DNA of 64,000 bases, taken from NCBI GenBank assembly GCA_009869945.1, contig WIXG01000104.1, forward strand, positions 124,001 through 188,000, written 5' to 3'. The notes under the pieces are model-generated. The model was not told the origin of the DNA. It saw nothing but the letters and a program-made list of their open reading frames with translations, and did no database searches. This DNA is from Mesaphorura yosii. Lineage: Eukaryota > Arthropoda > Collembola > Poduromorpha > Tullbergiidae. Positions 12,549 through 24,697 of this stretch are shown here, piece after piece (the first letter of the stretch is position 1; every line of letters starts with the position of its first letter). The position numbers and the translations under genes are program-made.

Positions 12549-15500
12549 TTATGCTTCAGTGTGCACGCCTCCTTCCGCCTCCAGCTCGTCTTCCGAGATC
12601 TCCGAATTTTCCCTGCTGGATTTGGACCGGCAGACTAATTTCGGAGCCAGGATGAAGGCACTGGAAAGCAAAATTCCCGATCCAGCAGCTACGAATGCCC
12701 ATAAAATAGCTCCACTTAAATCATAAATTACGCCTGTGAAGAAATTAAACGAGAAAGTTGGAGAAAGTTCATCTTGACTGTCCACCCTATACATGACTTT
12801 CACTTACCCGCAAGTGGCGGCCCGAGGAGATTTCCAACGCCTTGAACTAATAATAACAGTCCATACGCATTTGCAAATCCATCCAGACTGACAACCTGAA
12901 ATTGTTAGCAGAACGGCTCGGTGTAATTCGCACCAACAAGAACGGTACTCTTTAATCACAAACCTTGACGAGAATAACGGAAGTGAGAGAATAATTGGCT
13001 GCAATTGTGAGGCCGAAAAGAGCACAACCAGCTGCTAGGCTGAAATAATTCCATGTCATCAGGATGGGCAGACATACGATGGTGACTCCACAAGTAACCA
13101 TACAAAGTCCATAAACAAGCGTTGAATCAGTCCATTTCTTATCTCCAATGTACCCCAAAAATATCTGCAACCGCATATCACATGGGTAATAATACATGTA
13201 CTCTCAACGTTTAGGGTGAAACCAGACTCTCTCTATCACAAGCTTCTTACATTTCCGAGCATATTGAAGAGTCCAACAATGGAAATGAGTTTTGAGCTAC
13301 TGGACTCCGAGTGTTTGTAATGGTCGGCCGCTTCTTTCAAGTAGACGTACGGACAATCATACCTGCAATGTAATCATCCCATCAGTACCGACGTTTCTTT
13401 ACTTGCTTCGGTAATTTAAACTGACGAAGCTCAGGAGCCTTACCACATGTACAGGAGAAAGTTCGAAAACAAAAACAATAAAAAGCGAGTATTCGATAAA
13501 TTTTGCCATTCGTAAATTCCTTTGATCCATTTAATAGAATTTGCAACGAAATCCTTCAATTCCTAAAATAAAGAGGAATCCATGATTCAAAAAAATCCAT
13601 TAAAGAAGACATTTATGAACTGATTCGATAATTAGAATAAATGTACTTACATGCGTCGCTTTATCTTCTGTTGTCGCTTCAGAAATTATGTCCGGACAGG
13701 AAGAGGCAGGCCGGAGTCGATATCGCTTTAGTGAAATCACGGCGCCACGATAGGTCAGTGAGTGACGATGTGAGGCCATTTTCCTGTGCAAGTGCATTAA
13801 GAACTTCATGAAGAAAAGTTCGCTTCATATATTATGACACAGCAAGGACAAAATGAAAACTTACGATGAGACCGCATTCTTATAATCTTTGAAAGTTGAC
13901 TTATTGCTTCGAAATGATTCCGATTTGGATTTCGGATTCTTTTTATCGTCTCCTACCTCTTTCGCGTCAACAAAACTGATCTCGTACGCATTTCCAGTCA
14001 AGCACTTTTCCTGGAGGCTTTGCTTTCTCTTGGCGTCACAAATCGGCGGCGAGTCCGCTCCGTTGCTTACATTTTCATTTTGTGGAAAAACCTCTGTCGC
14101 AATCAAGTATTGCGGATCCGCGTTGTTTGAATTGATGACTTTAACTTTTGCATCATTTGTGTATGACCGAGAAACTGGCGACGTATTATTCGACTGATTC
14201 TGGACAAATGTCGGAATACAAAGTGCGGAGCTGAACAATCTTTCGGACTTCAAACCATTGGACATTTCATCAGACTCGGATTCCGTACATGGAATTCTAA
14301 AAGAAGGGAAATACCAATTGAAATTAAACAGCTGAAAGAGTCTCTGCCACAGTACCACATCAGAACTAGGCTGACTCACATGGACTTATTTCGTTGCTTC
14401 TTGGTCCATTCTAAATCTTTCATTAGCATACCACAAATTGAAAGTGCTAAGAAAGCACCCGCAAGGACACGAGTTGGTTCCCACCAATTGCCGTAAGTAT
14501 CTGTGCACAGTTTCCGGTTTAATTTGGCATTGCACGTATTTATCAACGCAGCCAATGAAGTTTCACCTTACTCACCCATTAAATACTGCGTGAATGGAGC
14601 GAACAAGAACGTTCCGATGCCACCACCGCAGACGGACAAGCCGGTCGCCAGAGACCGCCTACGCTCGAAGTAATAAGCCACAATAACAACGGCAGCCACG
14701 TAACATAGACTCAATCCGAATCCAGTCAGGACTCCGAAAGTTAAGTACATCACGGGCAGAGAGTCTACAGGGCATCAACAGCATGGATTTTACCAGTATG
14801 TCGGGCTGAAATGATGAATTATTGTCTCTAGTGTGCTACCTGCGAATGATGCGAGCAGGAATCCCAACGCAGCCATGAGGCTCCCACAAATTGTGACACA
14901 ACGGCATCCGTAGCGATCAGTCAGCGCGGAAGCAATGGGACCGGACAGCAGTGGCATTGACGCCAACAAACTCCCGATCCATGCAGTCGGCGATTTCGAT
15001 GGGTAATCTTCTTTAAAGTAATTGTAAAATTCGACATAAAATATTCCAAATGAAAACGTCACACCGTCGCTGACCATGTTGATTAAGAAGGCTGCGAACA
15101 CGACGACCCACCTGCGAATTCATAACAAATAATTGAATTAATAACCAGAGCCTGCCGTGGTTCTCGCATGTGGCAACGGTTTTGTGTGGCTAACCCCCAG
15201 CCGCCGTCAGGAGCTTCCATCCGCTCCATCGACGACGATGAATCTGACCCTCCATCGGTGTCTGACGAGTCATGGCGGTATCGTTTGTCTCTTGCTCGCT
15301 TTGGATCGTACTTGTCATACTTGTGTCTGAGGAGGTCGAACACGGCGTCGGGCTTAGAATCAGGAGGCTGTTTAGGGCCGTCAATCCCTTCTCTACTGCC
15401 ACTGCCGTCGTCCGCATCGCCTCCAATTTTGGCTGCGCCGTCACACTCGCTAGCATTTCCATTCGGAATCAGTTTCGTGCTACTGTCTGTGCTCGAGGTT

Positions 15501-15610
15501 GTGGCCGTTTTCTTTGAATTTCTGGGCAACGGCTGATTTGAGTTACTGCATAAAGTGTTGGATGACGACCTACGAAATGTTCTGGTGATTGCTTCGAATA
15601 GTTTAGCCAT
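12549..15610 (-). CDS. Monocarboxylate transporter family protein (SLC16/MCT)
   Basis: Twelve-helix major facilitator of the SLC16 family, which moves monocarboxylates or related solutes across the plasma membrane. Exons in coding order: 15195-15610, 14840-15111, 14576-14764, 14380-14500, 13865-14296, 13651-13783, 13444-13562, 13251-13362, 12964-13164, 12808-12895, 12549-12733. This gives about 755 residues, much longer than the usual 450-550. The family signature DGGWGWVV precedes helix 1 at about residue 135. TM5 carries the family pattern YYFERRRSLATGLSVCGG. The extra length is a 135-residue Ser/Asp-rich N-terminus and a loop of roughly 190 residues between the two helix bundles, coded mostly by exons 5 and 6. 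The C-tail is acidic. The substrate cannot be told from sequence; orphan MCTs of arthropods are the nearest type. Confidence 0.9.
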
Positions 15611-18600
15611 GGCTGCTTTGGTTGATTAGTTGGGCGCTCCAATGGATTTATCATCACCCACAAGAAACGGGATGAGGTACTTAAGACGTATCAGCGTGTT
15701 AGGTCGACCAAAGTTCCTGAAAAGGGAAAGCACTCAAATTCAACGACATGAACAGTCCCAAATTGATTCCGCGCATTCGTTTTTGCTCTCAAATTTTCAT
15801 TTCATAAGATCACACATTTAGTTTAGACGTGCCTATCAGCAGTGTCAGGATTGAGAGAACCTTGAGACCTTCAAGCGCAACCTTCAACAGCGAAGGTGTG
15901 AAGTCGACAATCTCACCATCTTGTGATGGCAACAAAAGCTGCGAGTTGCGAGACTGTTTTCAAACCGTACGTCGAGTCAATAATAAGTCGATTAAAACTC
16001 AACTAGTCTGACTTCCCCCTTGAGCATCCGGAAATCTACGAGTGCTTGAAACAAGACTTTAACAAACATTGTTGATGAGTTTAGTAGAAGTAGAGCAATT
16101 AATCCAGTCCACTTACTTAAACAACATTGACACAGGAGACTTAAACACTGCACTCAAAAAGCCGCATGACGTAATAGAAAATTTAACATAAACTATAACG
16201 CTTCAGCTCTGAAAAGGAGGCTCAATTCCTAATTGAGGTTCGTAGTGCCGAAAAGAAAATATCCATCAGGAACCAGAGCGTCCCAGATTTGTGATTTATT
16301 GACCGGATTAATTCTGTTGACATTTTGTTTAAAAATGCAAGCCTTCGATTTAAGATTTGCCTGCTCAAAGGCAAAATTAATATGAGACTAATGAATGTTT
16401 ACATGCAAAGTCATTCGTGAAAAATTCGAATTCGAATTGGATTCCGGATTCCTCAGTGTCATCAAAACCTTGCGCAAGACACCAGCGTTATTATAAATAA
16501 TGGTCACATGACGCACTTGGAAAATTCCAAACTGAAAACAAAGATGCACACGTAGATCTCATTTTCACAATTTCGTCCAAAATTTGGTACTCTCAAATCA
16601 AAGGACAAACATTAATCATCTCATCCGAATAAAAACATTCCACCTTTGGAAAGGAATGTCAATGTTCTCACTTTACAGCCACGCCTAATCGAAATGGCTG
16701 TCGGAACCCATGTAATTGAATTAGTCATGCATGCCAGGAGCAGCGTACTTGAAGATATGAGGATTCACCAACTGTTTACTGCTTGACAAGTCAAAGGATG
16801 ATTATGATTATGGGTGGAAGACAACAACAGCACTAATAATCAAGTACTTAATAGAAGTGTTTATGACATTTGACATGAATTACGAGTAAAGAATGTCAAG
16901 ACGCCTTCCCCGTGCGTGAGGCGTAAATAGTAAATTCCATGTGATTATTTATGCATTAACACATTCATAAAGATGAAATGAGACAAGAATCGAGTGTCAC
17001 GATGCCTTCCAAAATGCATCCTGATCCTGATTCTCGAGTCCGCGTCGGGATTTCTCGAGACTCTTCTCTCGAACCCAAATTTACTGATGTGCAACTGATG
17101 TAATGACAGCGGGTACAAGCAATAGCTGCATTCCTGGCATTTGGCAGACGTTGCGGGAAAATGCATGTAGCGTGTTGTTGTGCACCCAGATTCTTGAGTT
17201 TGGGCCGGGCGTTCGGGTTTGGACCCGCATAATTCAAGGTGACATTGAGTGAGTTCTCGCGTGACTGCCGCAATGCGATGCAAGCAACCAAGCAAACGTG
17301 CAGACTGCAATTTAATGGGATGCATTATGTGTTAATGAGGAAAGGGCACCCGGTCGGTTGCGGAAAAATCCATGAACAGTTTGTGCAGACTACAGACTGT
17401 CTGGAAAACTTAGCGTACCCCAATAATGAAAACCATAACCGGAGGCCATTGAGTACAGGAGAGCTACTTGAGCAAACAGCGTGCTTTCACTCGTGCCTCC
17501 AAACCAGTTCGTCAACTCTTCCCAAATTGTATTCAAGGACGGAAAAGTTTGAGTTGGAAATCACGATTGAGGATGGCTCGTGGTCCATTGTTATGCTAAT
17601 GCATTTGTTCCCGGAAAATAGGATGATGCTTCAAAGTTTGCGAGTTCTCAGAACTTTTTGCGCTATTTCGCCCTTGCCCGCACTCGCATTCACAAATTGG
17701 GGACATAAAAAGCCCGAAACCAGAAACAGGATGCTCTCGAAATGCTGAGCGTGAGTGCATCGGTGTGGAATTAAAAATAGAATTTATCGCAGTCATGTCA
17801 CAAGATTCCCATTCACATTTCGCAAAATTATATAATCCACGAGCTTGAATTCCTTTGTTCTCGGCAATATGTGAACTGTGCTTGCTTCCAACCCGTAAGC
17901 AAGTACAGCCGGAGTGCAGGTGTTAAACTACAACGGGAGATTGCCGACAAAGCAAACACAAATTACGTTTCGTTCGATCCGAAAGTCGAGAAGCTCGATT
18001 CGCATCAAATAATTTAAAGGTCAAACGTGAACCTGGCATATCGTAGCCTAGACCTTATTAAATGGTCTTGTGCACGGTAAAAAGTTGGCTCTGACATCGA
18101 GTACCACTTGGTACATTGTAAAATGAGTACCTCAACAAGTAAAAAAAACACCAGAAACCAATAATTGGCATTGGTGCAGGTCGGCGGTGCTGCGGAGCTC
18201 ATAAAAAAGACACCATCAAATATTATGAGAAGCTCTTAAGAATATAAATAAACACGATGGCTTGGGATTGCAAAATAATGAGCATTTATGAAAAGAATAA
18301 TAAAGAACTGTTTGACATTGATTATCTTATCGTTATCGACGAATGAAAGAGTTGTGGAACGTCAGCCTTCAAGCTCTGCTTTTCTTTGAGCAATAATTCC
18401 TTGTACTAAATCGATTCCATTTCATCAACTTCGCGGCGGGGTTTCTTTCTCGGTCTTTTTTTGCGAAAACGGGAATTTTATTGCAAAATTCATGGAACAT
18501 CTGGTAAAACTTCTTTAATTTAGTCCATAGAACGGAAAATTACACAAGATATTTATCATTGTTCGCAGTAATGGCAGGGGCAGTTTTGGACTGTACTTTT

Positions 18601-19051
18601 TTGTGATGCTCACACGTGACAAGCTTTGGATTTGTAAACTGGAACAATGTCACGATCGAAGTTCCAGTCATACAAAAGCACAATTTGATACGCAGCATAA
18701 ATCAGTTGTATTATGCCGGTATCATTATTCTTATTATGATGTTGTGCTCAATAGCCACACGTCTCAAGAGTGATAAAATCGATTCGCCCAATTTAGCCAA
18801 TTTGTACAAAGTATTTTGAGAAGTCATGGTACGAAAAGCGCCTTGTCATGTGAGGTAAATGGAAAATTATAATATTTTGCGTACCTTTTCTTGGAGCCGA
18901 GCGTCGGATTGGGTCTTCTTGAATCGTAGATTCACAATCGTTTTGATGAATATTTATAAACTTGACTGTGATTCTCATTAATTTCTTAATAAAATCGTCT
19001 ATGCTTCATGCAGCCAAATCTCTCTGAGGTAAAACGCTGATTATTAACTTT

Positions 19052-19561
19052 TTACGTTATTAAAAAGAATTGAGACCGAACTGAGGAGGTGGTTGTCAGT
19101 GTCTGCGGGGACAAAGCCTGATTAACCTTCCGCACAAAGACTAGACTTGACTTTAATAGTAACAACGAAGAATTGCAACTGACTGGCAGAGGCGGTGCTC
19201 CAATTATTACTGGAAACTGTGTTATTGCTGGTACTGCTCGTAAAAATTCCAAAGCTAAGACCAGACGAGACAATAAGGAGGAACAGATTGAGCCCAGTGC
19301 AAAGACGACTGTGCAAATGCCAACACCAAGATGGGCACGGGCGGCGAAGGAGACAACGATGACACACGACACGAATACCGACGTTAAAGTTAAAGGAGGT
19401 CTACCGAGACAATAAAATGTCACAACTTCTTTCACAAGTAATTCCGGCTGCTTGGGAATTTTCTTGCAAAGATGATTTTCTGCTGGAGAAGAAGCTGCTG
19501 CTGCTGCAGGTGACCTCGAAGATGACATTCGTGAAATCAGTTGACACCTTTTGAGACTCAT
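19052..19561 (-). CDS. Hypothetical membrane-like protein (uncertain)
   Basis: An open frame of 169 codons starting with ATG at 19561. Its N-terminus is rich in Ser and Ala. Then follow two or three hydrophobic stretches of possible membrane-spanning length, for example LTSVFVSCVIVVSFAA and VGICTVVFALGSICSSLL. I do not recognise a family. It could be the coding exon of a small membrane protein or a chance ORF in a gene-poor stretch. There is no neighbour on the same strand close enough to suggest it is an exon of a known gene. Confidence 0.3.
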   Translation of the reverse strand: MSLKRCQLISRMSSSRSPAAAAASSPAENHLCKKIPKQPELLVKEVVTFYCLGRPPLTLTSVFVSCVIVVSFAARAHLGVGICTVVFALGSICSSLLSRLVLALEFLRAVPAITQFPVIIGAPPLPVSCNSSLLLLKSSLVFVRKVNQALSPQTLTTTSSVRSQFFLIT

Positions 19562-20221
19562 GCGGCTGCTTCAATTCAAAGGCTCTTGATTGATCAAAGG
19601 CTTGCTGTATGTTGTTGCTGCGTCTTGCGTACTGATTGCTCTGCTTGCTGGCGGCTTCACTTTAAAGGCTGTGGATTGTTTATATTGCAATTTGTCACAC
19701 TTGTGTTACTCGTTACGTTACTCGATATTCAGCTTCTTTGTTTTGTTGTCGGGTTAAAGTTCTAAACCTGAACTTGAGTGTTTATTTACAGATACGCTTT
19801 TACGACTTGCACCATGTGCATGTGTATCTGCATTTACTTGTGTTTTGTTCCATAATTACTTACGTTTCTCTCTTCCCGAAGCAAGAGATTACGAGCACTG
19901 CGGTTTACTGATGCCGAATTCGAACTCAGTGCACGTGAACCAAAGAAGCAAACCCAAACCACAATAAACTGACGACGGTGTATTGCTCAGCAACATTTAG
20001 CTATAAAATCTCACATTACAACGACGACGAAGACAACTGCGATGCGATGCGATAACGAATTGCCGATAGCTGAATGAAGTGCATTTGTGTTAGTTGCCCA
20101 ACACTCATTCTATTGAGTAGTTGTATGTGGCCAAAGGTATTTTATTTTTGGAACTCCCAAAAATTAATTGCACACACGCTTCCATGTTCGCATTCCTGCG
20201 CCGCGATCACGCTAATCAAAA

Positions 20222-20289
20222 GGCAGGCAGGCGACGCGACGCGACACGACACGACACGACACGGTGCGCCGAGGCGAGGCGAGGCTGAT
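20222..20289. repeat. Short tandem repeat (GACRC / GAGGC units)
   Basis: A run of imperfect 5-base units: first GGCAG, then GCGAC and ACGAC, then GAGGC. This is a simple GC-rich microsatellite in otherwise AT-rich DNA. Confidence 0.8.
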
Positions 20290-21185
20290 AACGATGTAAA
20301 TATTGAGCGAGGAACATCGACGAAACGTGTGCACTTGCGAAATGCAAAATAAAAACCACTATCACCACTTTCGCACGGAGAACTGCATACGACTATGGCC
20401 AAGACCAAGAGCGGGCCAGGTCAGGCCAAAGCTACGCGAATTCGCGAATTCTAAGATTTTCTTTTCTTCTTTTCCTGGAGGCTTGCCAATATCAATTTAT
20501 TCTCTCCTTCATCTCACTGCTACTGCTCAGTCCGTCACCCAACCAGAATCTGCTTGGAATTTTCTTTTCTCAATCTCTGATTGTGTGAAGTGAAGTATCT
20601 CAACGCAAGTGTCTCTCATTTGCGAATCGCGAATCGCACATGCGAAAAGTCCCACTTTGCTTCTGCCTTCTGCTCCGTTGGCTCTACGATGAGGCTGGTA
20701 AATATTTTGCTCTTATGTGAATTCGGATCGGAGTTGGGCTAGGAATACAGAAAAGGCTGTGAGGAGAGTCAAGGTTTTCGCGTGTACGTGATCTGTGCCA
20801 GGCAGTTGCCATTTGCCATTTGGGAAGTGGAACTACGAGTTTACTCTTTTTCCTTTGGTTCGTGCACACGACCAGCGTATTCGATTTCTATTAATTTGCA
20901 CATGCTCGCCGTTCACAGTGTGAGTTTCTCCCACTAAGCAAATGTACGTTCACAAAACAAGTCGTTTTTTGTACTGCCTGGAAATTTTCCTATTCTGCAG
21001 TGGGTGAATAGAAAACTCGGTCAACTCCACACAAGCGGGCGAGCATTGCCTGGCTCTAGCACCCGTTCTTGTACTTTTCTATTGGATAGCTCGCAGCTAG
21101 CTCGTGCTAAAGCACGTACGGAAAGAACTCCGAGTATTCTAGAGCTAGTACAAAGAAAACCGAGACCGAGACTGCTACCATCGAG

Positions 21186-21196
21186 TCGAGTAACTG
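21186..21196. repeat. Target-site duplication, left copy
   Basis: TCGAGTAACTG occurs here and again in the same orientation at 23153-23163, just outside the inverted ends of the element between. An 11-bp duplication fits the 8-11 bp expected for Mutator-like transposons. Confidence 0.8.
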
Positions 21197-21225
21197 CGTA
21201 TTGCGACAGAAGCGACCCGGGTTAA
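21197..21225 (+). repeat. MULE terminal inverted repeat, left end
   Basis: The left end contains GAAGCGACCCGGGTTAA at 21209-21225. It pairs in inverted orientation with the right end at 23126-23152. Confidence 0.75.
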
Positions 21226-21499
21226 CCGACGGACATAAACGAGCTGGATTAAGCGACCGCGACATAATCGACCTACGGGCTATGCGACCGCCCCACATAA
21301 TAGAATCAGTCTTGCCATCGCCAATGTGAATTGGCGACAGCAGTGCAGATCCACTAATGTCCAAGTCCATTCCGGACACGGGATGGGAAGGATTTAAGGA
21401 TGGAAAAATATTCCCAGTAATGCTCCCAATACCCACTATCAGTACAAAAACTTCCTCAGTTCTATGCACTGAACATGTGGACTATATTACATGCGTACA

Positions 21500-22900
21500 G
21501 GTAAGGGTTAAAAAGAAAATCAAACATACTGATTGGGCCACACCGCGCAAGAATTCCAAAAAGAACGCTTTCCCGGCGTCTTCGTCTGCTTCTTCGCCCA
21601 CTTCGATTTTTTCCACAACTTTTCGCAGTCGCTCAGCAATGTCCTTGTACTTTTGGCTTCCGGCGACTTCAGAATTCCCTGCAATTGCCTTTCAATTGCT
21701 TTTTGAGACAGTCGATCAGTTTAAAAATTGTTGGATAAGCTGCGCTGAGCATCGAGGTCATGGCTCGCGACAGTTCCATAGTGCAGTATCGAAGAGCAGT
21801 GGGTGGCTGCGTTGTCTTCGATCAAATGAGCTGATCGAAGTACTTTCGAAGTAGGCCAGTAATGACCGTAGACGGTTCTCATTTTCTTCGAATAAGTCAA
21901 ACTCCAGAAGTGCGTCGTAGGCGACTGTAACTTCGCTGACAGGAACAAATGCAAGTGCGGCTAGCATCTTCAAGCTGAAAGCAAAGTCCGGCTTCTCGCA
22001 GTAATCTTCAGCTATGCTAGGAATTTGCTGAATGAGTATCCAGATGCTTCTGGAGAAATGGAAGAAGCAGCTGGAAACTCTGCATGGAAAGCGCCAAGCG
22101 AAGGCTGCTCGAACTCGCTCATGATTGTGCTGGGTGCCAAGCTTGGTTTCATATTTTTCAACGCAGCGATGACTTTACTGTAGGTGGCGTGCGTGCGGTT
22201 TGGCATTAGCACGTAGACAAGTGGAAGAATTACTTCATGGAATTGTCCATGGACGATGGGCTCGCCTCAAAAGTGCCAGTTCTCAGAATGGGCTAGAATG
22301 TCCAATTCCTGCTGTGTGCAAAATACGATGATGTGCTGTGCATTGTTGCCAAACAAGGGAAAATTTTCTCCGTCAGCCAGCGTGGTGATTTGCTTGTGGA
22401 TGACAAGGTCAGAGCGTGATGTTGGTGTCTGAAGATTGCCTTGATATTTCTCGCGCCTGACTCTTTGCACACTCCGCTTCAATGTTGCCAATTTCGGTAC
22501 CTGTCGAGGCCAACGAATCGATGACTTCGTGAAAGTGAAAGTTCATTGTTGCTGGCTACTCACCAAGACATGCCAGTGAGGCCCCTTTCATTGCAGTCGA
22601 CGACGGAAGAAATAAAGTCTATGGATGCAAGAGCAAGAGCTTGTACCTTCTTATAACTGCCCTCTTTTCAACAGATGATGGATCTGGCGTATGGTTGTGG
22701 TTGCTGAACTTGTTCAGAATTTCAAAAGTTCCACCATCTTCCAGGGCGTGTTCAACAGTGTGCAGACGACTGATGCACTTGTGACGCCCTTCTTGAGTGC
22801 AGATCTACATCTTCTAAAGCCCTTCATTGTGGAAGCGGTATGAGCAGCCTCGGTGCGTCAGCACTTTCCCACTCTTCTGACTTGTTGAAACTGTTGCCAT
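21500..22900 (-). pseudogene. FLYWCH-MULE transposase pseudogene
   Basis: Reading from 22900 downwards, fragments in shifting frames give a FLYWCH-like zinc finger (THRGCSYRFHNEG, then HKCISRLHTVEHA and SNHNHTPDPSSVEKR), a linker (LKRSVQRVRREKYQG), and the DDE-type MULE core. In the core, PLVYVLMPNRTHATYSKV is followed by STIMSEFEQPSLGAF and FPAA. The C-terminal helical part is LKMLAALAFVPVSEV, then KYKDIAERLRKVVEK and FFLEFLRGVAQSV. At least four frame changes and several stops interrupt it. This order matches the FLYWCH-MULE proteins common in arthropods and other animals. Confidence 0.85.
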
Positions 22901-23125
22901 AATCACTACTTAGTGCTTCTTCTCAGTGACTAAAAGGTTAAAATCTTGTAAAAACTCGAATATAGGCAATAAAATCTCAAAACTGTAACAATAAGTTTAA
23001 ACGGTCAGCACTACTTTGCTCTTTGTCTTCCTGCCTGCCTGCGCTCGTATTTGTCCCTTCTCAATTTTAACCGGGTTGCTAATGTCGCGGTCGTATAGGC
23101 CGTGGGTCGCTTCTGTTTCGGTCTC

Positions 23126-23152
23126 TTAAACCGGGTCGCTTCTATCATAGAA
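23126..23152 (-). repeat. MULE terminal inverted repeat, right end
   Basis: On the plus strand this end reads TTAAACCGGGTCGCTTCT and onward, the inverse of the left end. An additional GGGTCGCTTCTG lies just inside at about 23104, so the end appears to carry a duplicated subterminal motif. Confidence 0.75.
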
Positions 23153-23163
23153 TCGAGTAACTG
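23153..23163. repeat. Target-site duplication, right copy
   Basis: Second copy of TCGAGTAACTG, identical to 21186-21196. Confidence 0.8.
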
Positions 23164-24697
23164 GTGCATTGGTGCACACACAGCGAGAATGCAGATACTG
23201 CAGTATTTCTTTCTCCTTGCTTCCACCGTCTAACGTAGCCAGAATTTCCAGAGTCATCAAATATGCTCGAATATGAAACGGAGAAGGCAATAATGGACTG
23301 TATTACTTTCACTTTTTCTCAAGCCTCGAGTTTCAGTTCCCGGTTGGCTTGCCCGCCGTCCGCTCCGTCTGGCTGCAGTGCACTTTGCCATACATTTTAC
23401 TTCACTGCAGTCGGGAAGTCGTCCCGCTGCACTAAAAGAGATTATAATTCATTGCATCGAATGACGCACACCAAGTACGCGGTACGCCCAGTCTGGTATC
23501 CAGATTCATTTCCACTGCAGTAAATCGTGGCTTTTGCTTTCAGGTCCTTTATAATCACTAACCGCATTACCCACCGCACTCGCACACGAGGAGGAAAGGA
23601 CGAATGAAGGCCGTTTTGATTATGCGGGCACGAACGACTTTCATTACTGACGACGAATTTGGTCCGGTCCGATAGTTTTTCCGAAGAAATGCCCGACCGC
23701 TTTCGCTCTTGACTGACCTTCATAAACGCAAGAAGAAATTGTAATAAAACTTTAACGTTTATTACAAAACTCGATGATAATGACTATAACTTGGCAGTAT
23801 AAATAAATGAACTGTCAATAACCGTGCATACTTAATGAATGAAAGTGTCTCCATCTTCGCGTCGCAAATACCTATTTTGAGGGAGTTCAAACAAGATTTC
23901 TGTCCCTGAAGTGCTTTGCTAAATTATTCAACTTGGGCCAGTCAGGCGCGTTCCGGATAAAACCGGTTTCGCTTTCGCCTCTGTCTGGAAACAAATCTTT
24001 GATGTACTTTTCTTGGCGATCAAAAACTTTTGTAATTCTGCACGCTCTTCCGTTTCGCGTTTCGCCACGAGCGGAATTTACCTATTTCGTACGCTTTGTC
24101 TTACATGCTTCCACGAATGTGCGGTGGGAACGTCGCCACGTCTCACGCGCTCCAGAAAACAGAAAACTGTCACCGTCAACGGCGCCAGGCCCGAGCGATC
24201 CTGTCAAAATATTACATTTAAAGGACACGAAAGGCGACAACGACTGAACGGCTACTGGAACGTGATGAACAGCTTTGTCATAACATTCTTTTCTCTTGCC
24301 TCTTGTCTCATCCGTCGCTTTTCCCTTAGTAAATGCTAAGTGTAGTTTTTGGAGAAAGCATTTTCATTTTGTCTTGGGCCTGGTCCAAAGAGCCAAAACC
24401 CGAAGGCGAGTGACACAAATCTAAACTTATGTGCCACCGCTGACAACCTTGTGAATGAAAGACCAAGTGCAGTTCGAGAAATGTAGATTGGATCGATTGG
24501 TGTTTCTAATTCGTATTCGTATTGACTTTGATTCATTCAAACAAATTTCGTACGTAGTCCAAAGTTTAGAAAATGCTTCAAAATACGCGTCGAGCTGTTC
24601 AGAAACTACTGAGTCAGTCAATAAGCTAATGTCGCTTTTATTTAAGTTATTCATAGAAATAGTTTTTAAGTAAAAATAGACTTGTGGCATTCAAAAT
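23164..24697. other. Intergenic region between the MULE and NOP9
   Basis: About 1.5 kb without a recognisable gene. Open frames here (for example 23933-24247) show no domain. It likely includes the NOP9 3' UTR at its right side. Confidence 0.4.

Larger units (their letters stand above)
15611..21185. other. Gene-poor region
   Basis: About 5.6 kb upstream of the SLC16 gene. Apart from the weak ORF candidate at 19052-19561 and a short tandem repeat near 20222-20289, I find no exon with family resemblance, no tRNA and no clear transposon. Open frames such as 17239-17748 (plus) have odd composition and no recognisable domain. Part of it may be regulatory. Confidence 0.4.
21197..23152 (-). mobile_element. 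Mutator-like (MULE) DNA transposon, non-autonomous relic
   Basis: A 1956-bp element bounded by an 11-bp direct repeat. Its two ends share an imperfect inverted repeat with the core GAAGCGACCCGG followed by TTAA. A second inverted motif, GACCGCGACAT, lies further in on each side. Inside, on the minus strand, is a decayed transposase with a FLYWCH-type zinc finger followed by a MULE transposase domain. Several frameshifts and stops make it inactive, while the intact duplication suggests insertion was not ancient. Other copies are likely elsewhere in the genome. Confidence 0.85.

Noticed and set aside
15168..15536. Plus-strand ORF of 122 codons
   Set aside because: Antisense shadow of the first exon of the SLC16 gene.
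17239..17748. 169-codon plus-strand ORF
   Set aside because: No family resemblance, odd composition, overlaps open frames on the other strand, and no splice-linked neighbours. Likely chance.
21357..21854. 165-codon plus-strand ORF
   Set aside because: It lies antisense to the C-terminal part of the MULE transposase pseudogene and is its shadow.
23933..24339. Overlapping plus-strand ORFs upstream of NOP9's 3' end
   Set aside because: No domain, no splice structure, and two frames open at once, which is common by chance.
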